This document shows, piece by piece, positions 15,275-15,556 of a stretch of DNA of 15,556 nt. The DNA is from Burkholderiales bacterium (lineage in GTDB: Bacteria; Pseudomonadota; Gammaproteobacteria; Burkholderiales; JAEUMW01). The stretch covers positions 1 to 15,556 of the forward strand of contig JAEUMX010000271.1 in the NCBI GenBank assembly GCA_016791285.1. The letters are read 5' to 3'. The notes beneath the pieces are model-generated. The model ran no database searches. It saw only the letters and a list, made by a program, of their open reading frames with translations, and was not told where the DNA came from. Both the position numbers and the translations under genes were made by a program. Every line of letters starts with the position of its first letter. Within the stretch, counting starts at the first letter, position 1.

Positions 15275-15275
15275 T

Positions 15276-15556
15276 TCAAGCGGCCATCTGCATTGCATGG
15301 TATTGCTGACTGAAGGCGGCAGGCGACAGATGGCCGAGTCGCGCCTGCTTTCGAATCTGGTTGTAGAAGATCTCGCTTGGCCTGCTCTCGGGTTGCAAAG
15401 CGACGGTGACGCACCAGTTGAGCCTTCAGGGAACCCCAGCAGCTTTCCATCGGTGCGTTGTCCCAGCAGTTGAACTTGTGGCTCATTGAAGCCTGCATGC
15501 CGAACTGGCGCACGAACTTCTGGTAGGCGTGAGCGCAAAAGTGAGCTTCCCCCGAA
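15276..15556 (-). pseudogene. IS3-family transposase (OrfB), C-terminal part, frame broken by deletion
   Basis: One frame gives AHFCAHAYQKFVRQFGMQAS followed by MSHKFNCWDNAPMESCWGSL and KAQLVRHRRFATREQAKR. This is the end of the DDE catalytic core, with the final Glu in NAPMES. At about 15370-15376 the frame breaks. A second frame continues EIFYNQIRKQARLGHLSPAA then FSQQYHAMQMAA and a TGA at 15276. Family members normally carry about seven more residues (of the type DIFxYI) between KR and EIFYN, so about 20 bases seem to be lost, which is not a multiple of three. The enzyme cannot be made intact. The N-terminal part lies beyond the window. Confidence 0.85.

Larger units (their letters stand above)
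15243..15556 (-). mobile_element. IS3-family insertion sequence, 3' end (runs off the window)
   Basis: The element enters from the right edge. It contains the C-terminal part of a broken IS3-type transposase gene and a terminus at 15243. Between the transposase stop and the terminus there are 33 bases, normal for IS3 elements. Its other end and any target duplication lie outside the window, so insertion-site bases cannot be confirmed. Confidence 0.8.

Noticed and set aside
15046..15513. Single minus-strand frame through the IS end and into lexA as a gene of its own
   Set aside because: Its first part is the transposase C-terminus and the rest is out of frame; the true continuation lies in another frame. 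It is a broken transposase, not a new protein.
1..15556. CRISPR arrays, tRNA or rRNA genes, riboswitches
   Set aside because: No regularly spaced direct repeats, no cloverleaf with CCA-proximal stem and T-loop, and no known riboswitch or rRNA core was seen on either strand. A covariance-model scan would be needed to exclude small RNAs.

Overview
The window is high-GC DNA with dense gene packing, alpha-free Proteobacterial gene content and several gene neighbourhoods typical of Betaproteobacteria: accA followed by tilS, and yciB-yciI-bolA followed by a secreted parvulin. I infer a betaproteobacterial chromosome, probably near Burkholderiales or Rhodocyclales. The genus cannot be read from the sequence.

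Left two thirds (1-10827, all minus strand). Reading in the direction of transcription: a TetR-family regulator, an RND efflux adaptor and an RND pump, linked by 4-base start/stop overlaps; a Slp-like outer-membrane lipoprotein; a gamma-glutamyltransferase; accA (acetyl-CoA carboxylase carboxyltransferase alpha); tilS (tRNA-Ile lysidine synthase); the TRAP C4-dicarboxylate binding protein dctP; and the first codons of the TRAP small permease. A terminator-like hairpin lies between dctP and the permease gene. A predicted promoter with a 24-bp near-palindrome in its spacer lies upstream of tetR, which fits autoregulation of the efflux genes.

Middle (10828-13766). A gene-poor stretch of about 330 bases carries the tetR promoter, a second inverted repeat and an IS-end-like motif. 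It is followed by a small secreted coiled-coil protein of unknown function on the minus strand. A divergent plus-strand cluster then runs yciB-yciI-bolA, joined by ATGA overlaps, and a parvulin-type peptidyl-prolyl isomerase, closed by a strong intrinsic terminator.

Right end (13767-15556). A small uncharacterised protein with a Myb/SANT-like C-terminal helix bundle sits 3 bases upstream of lexA. A candidate LexA box overlaps the likely promoter, so the pair looks like an autoregulated SOS transcription unit. Downstream of lexA the DNA is decayed: there is a short fragment resembling the start of a TcmP-type (three-Cys-motif partner) protein, then the end of an IS3-family element whose transposase gene is broken by an internal deletion.

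Most of the window is ordinary core genome. I did not find a convincing new multi-gene system. The points most worth a second look are the unknown gene locked to lexA under a candidate SOS box, the eroded lexA-downstream region, the TetR operator/promoter, the W/Y-rich repeat tail of the Slp-like lipoprotein, and the unknown coiled-coil secreted protein.
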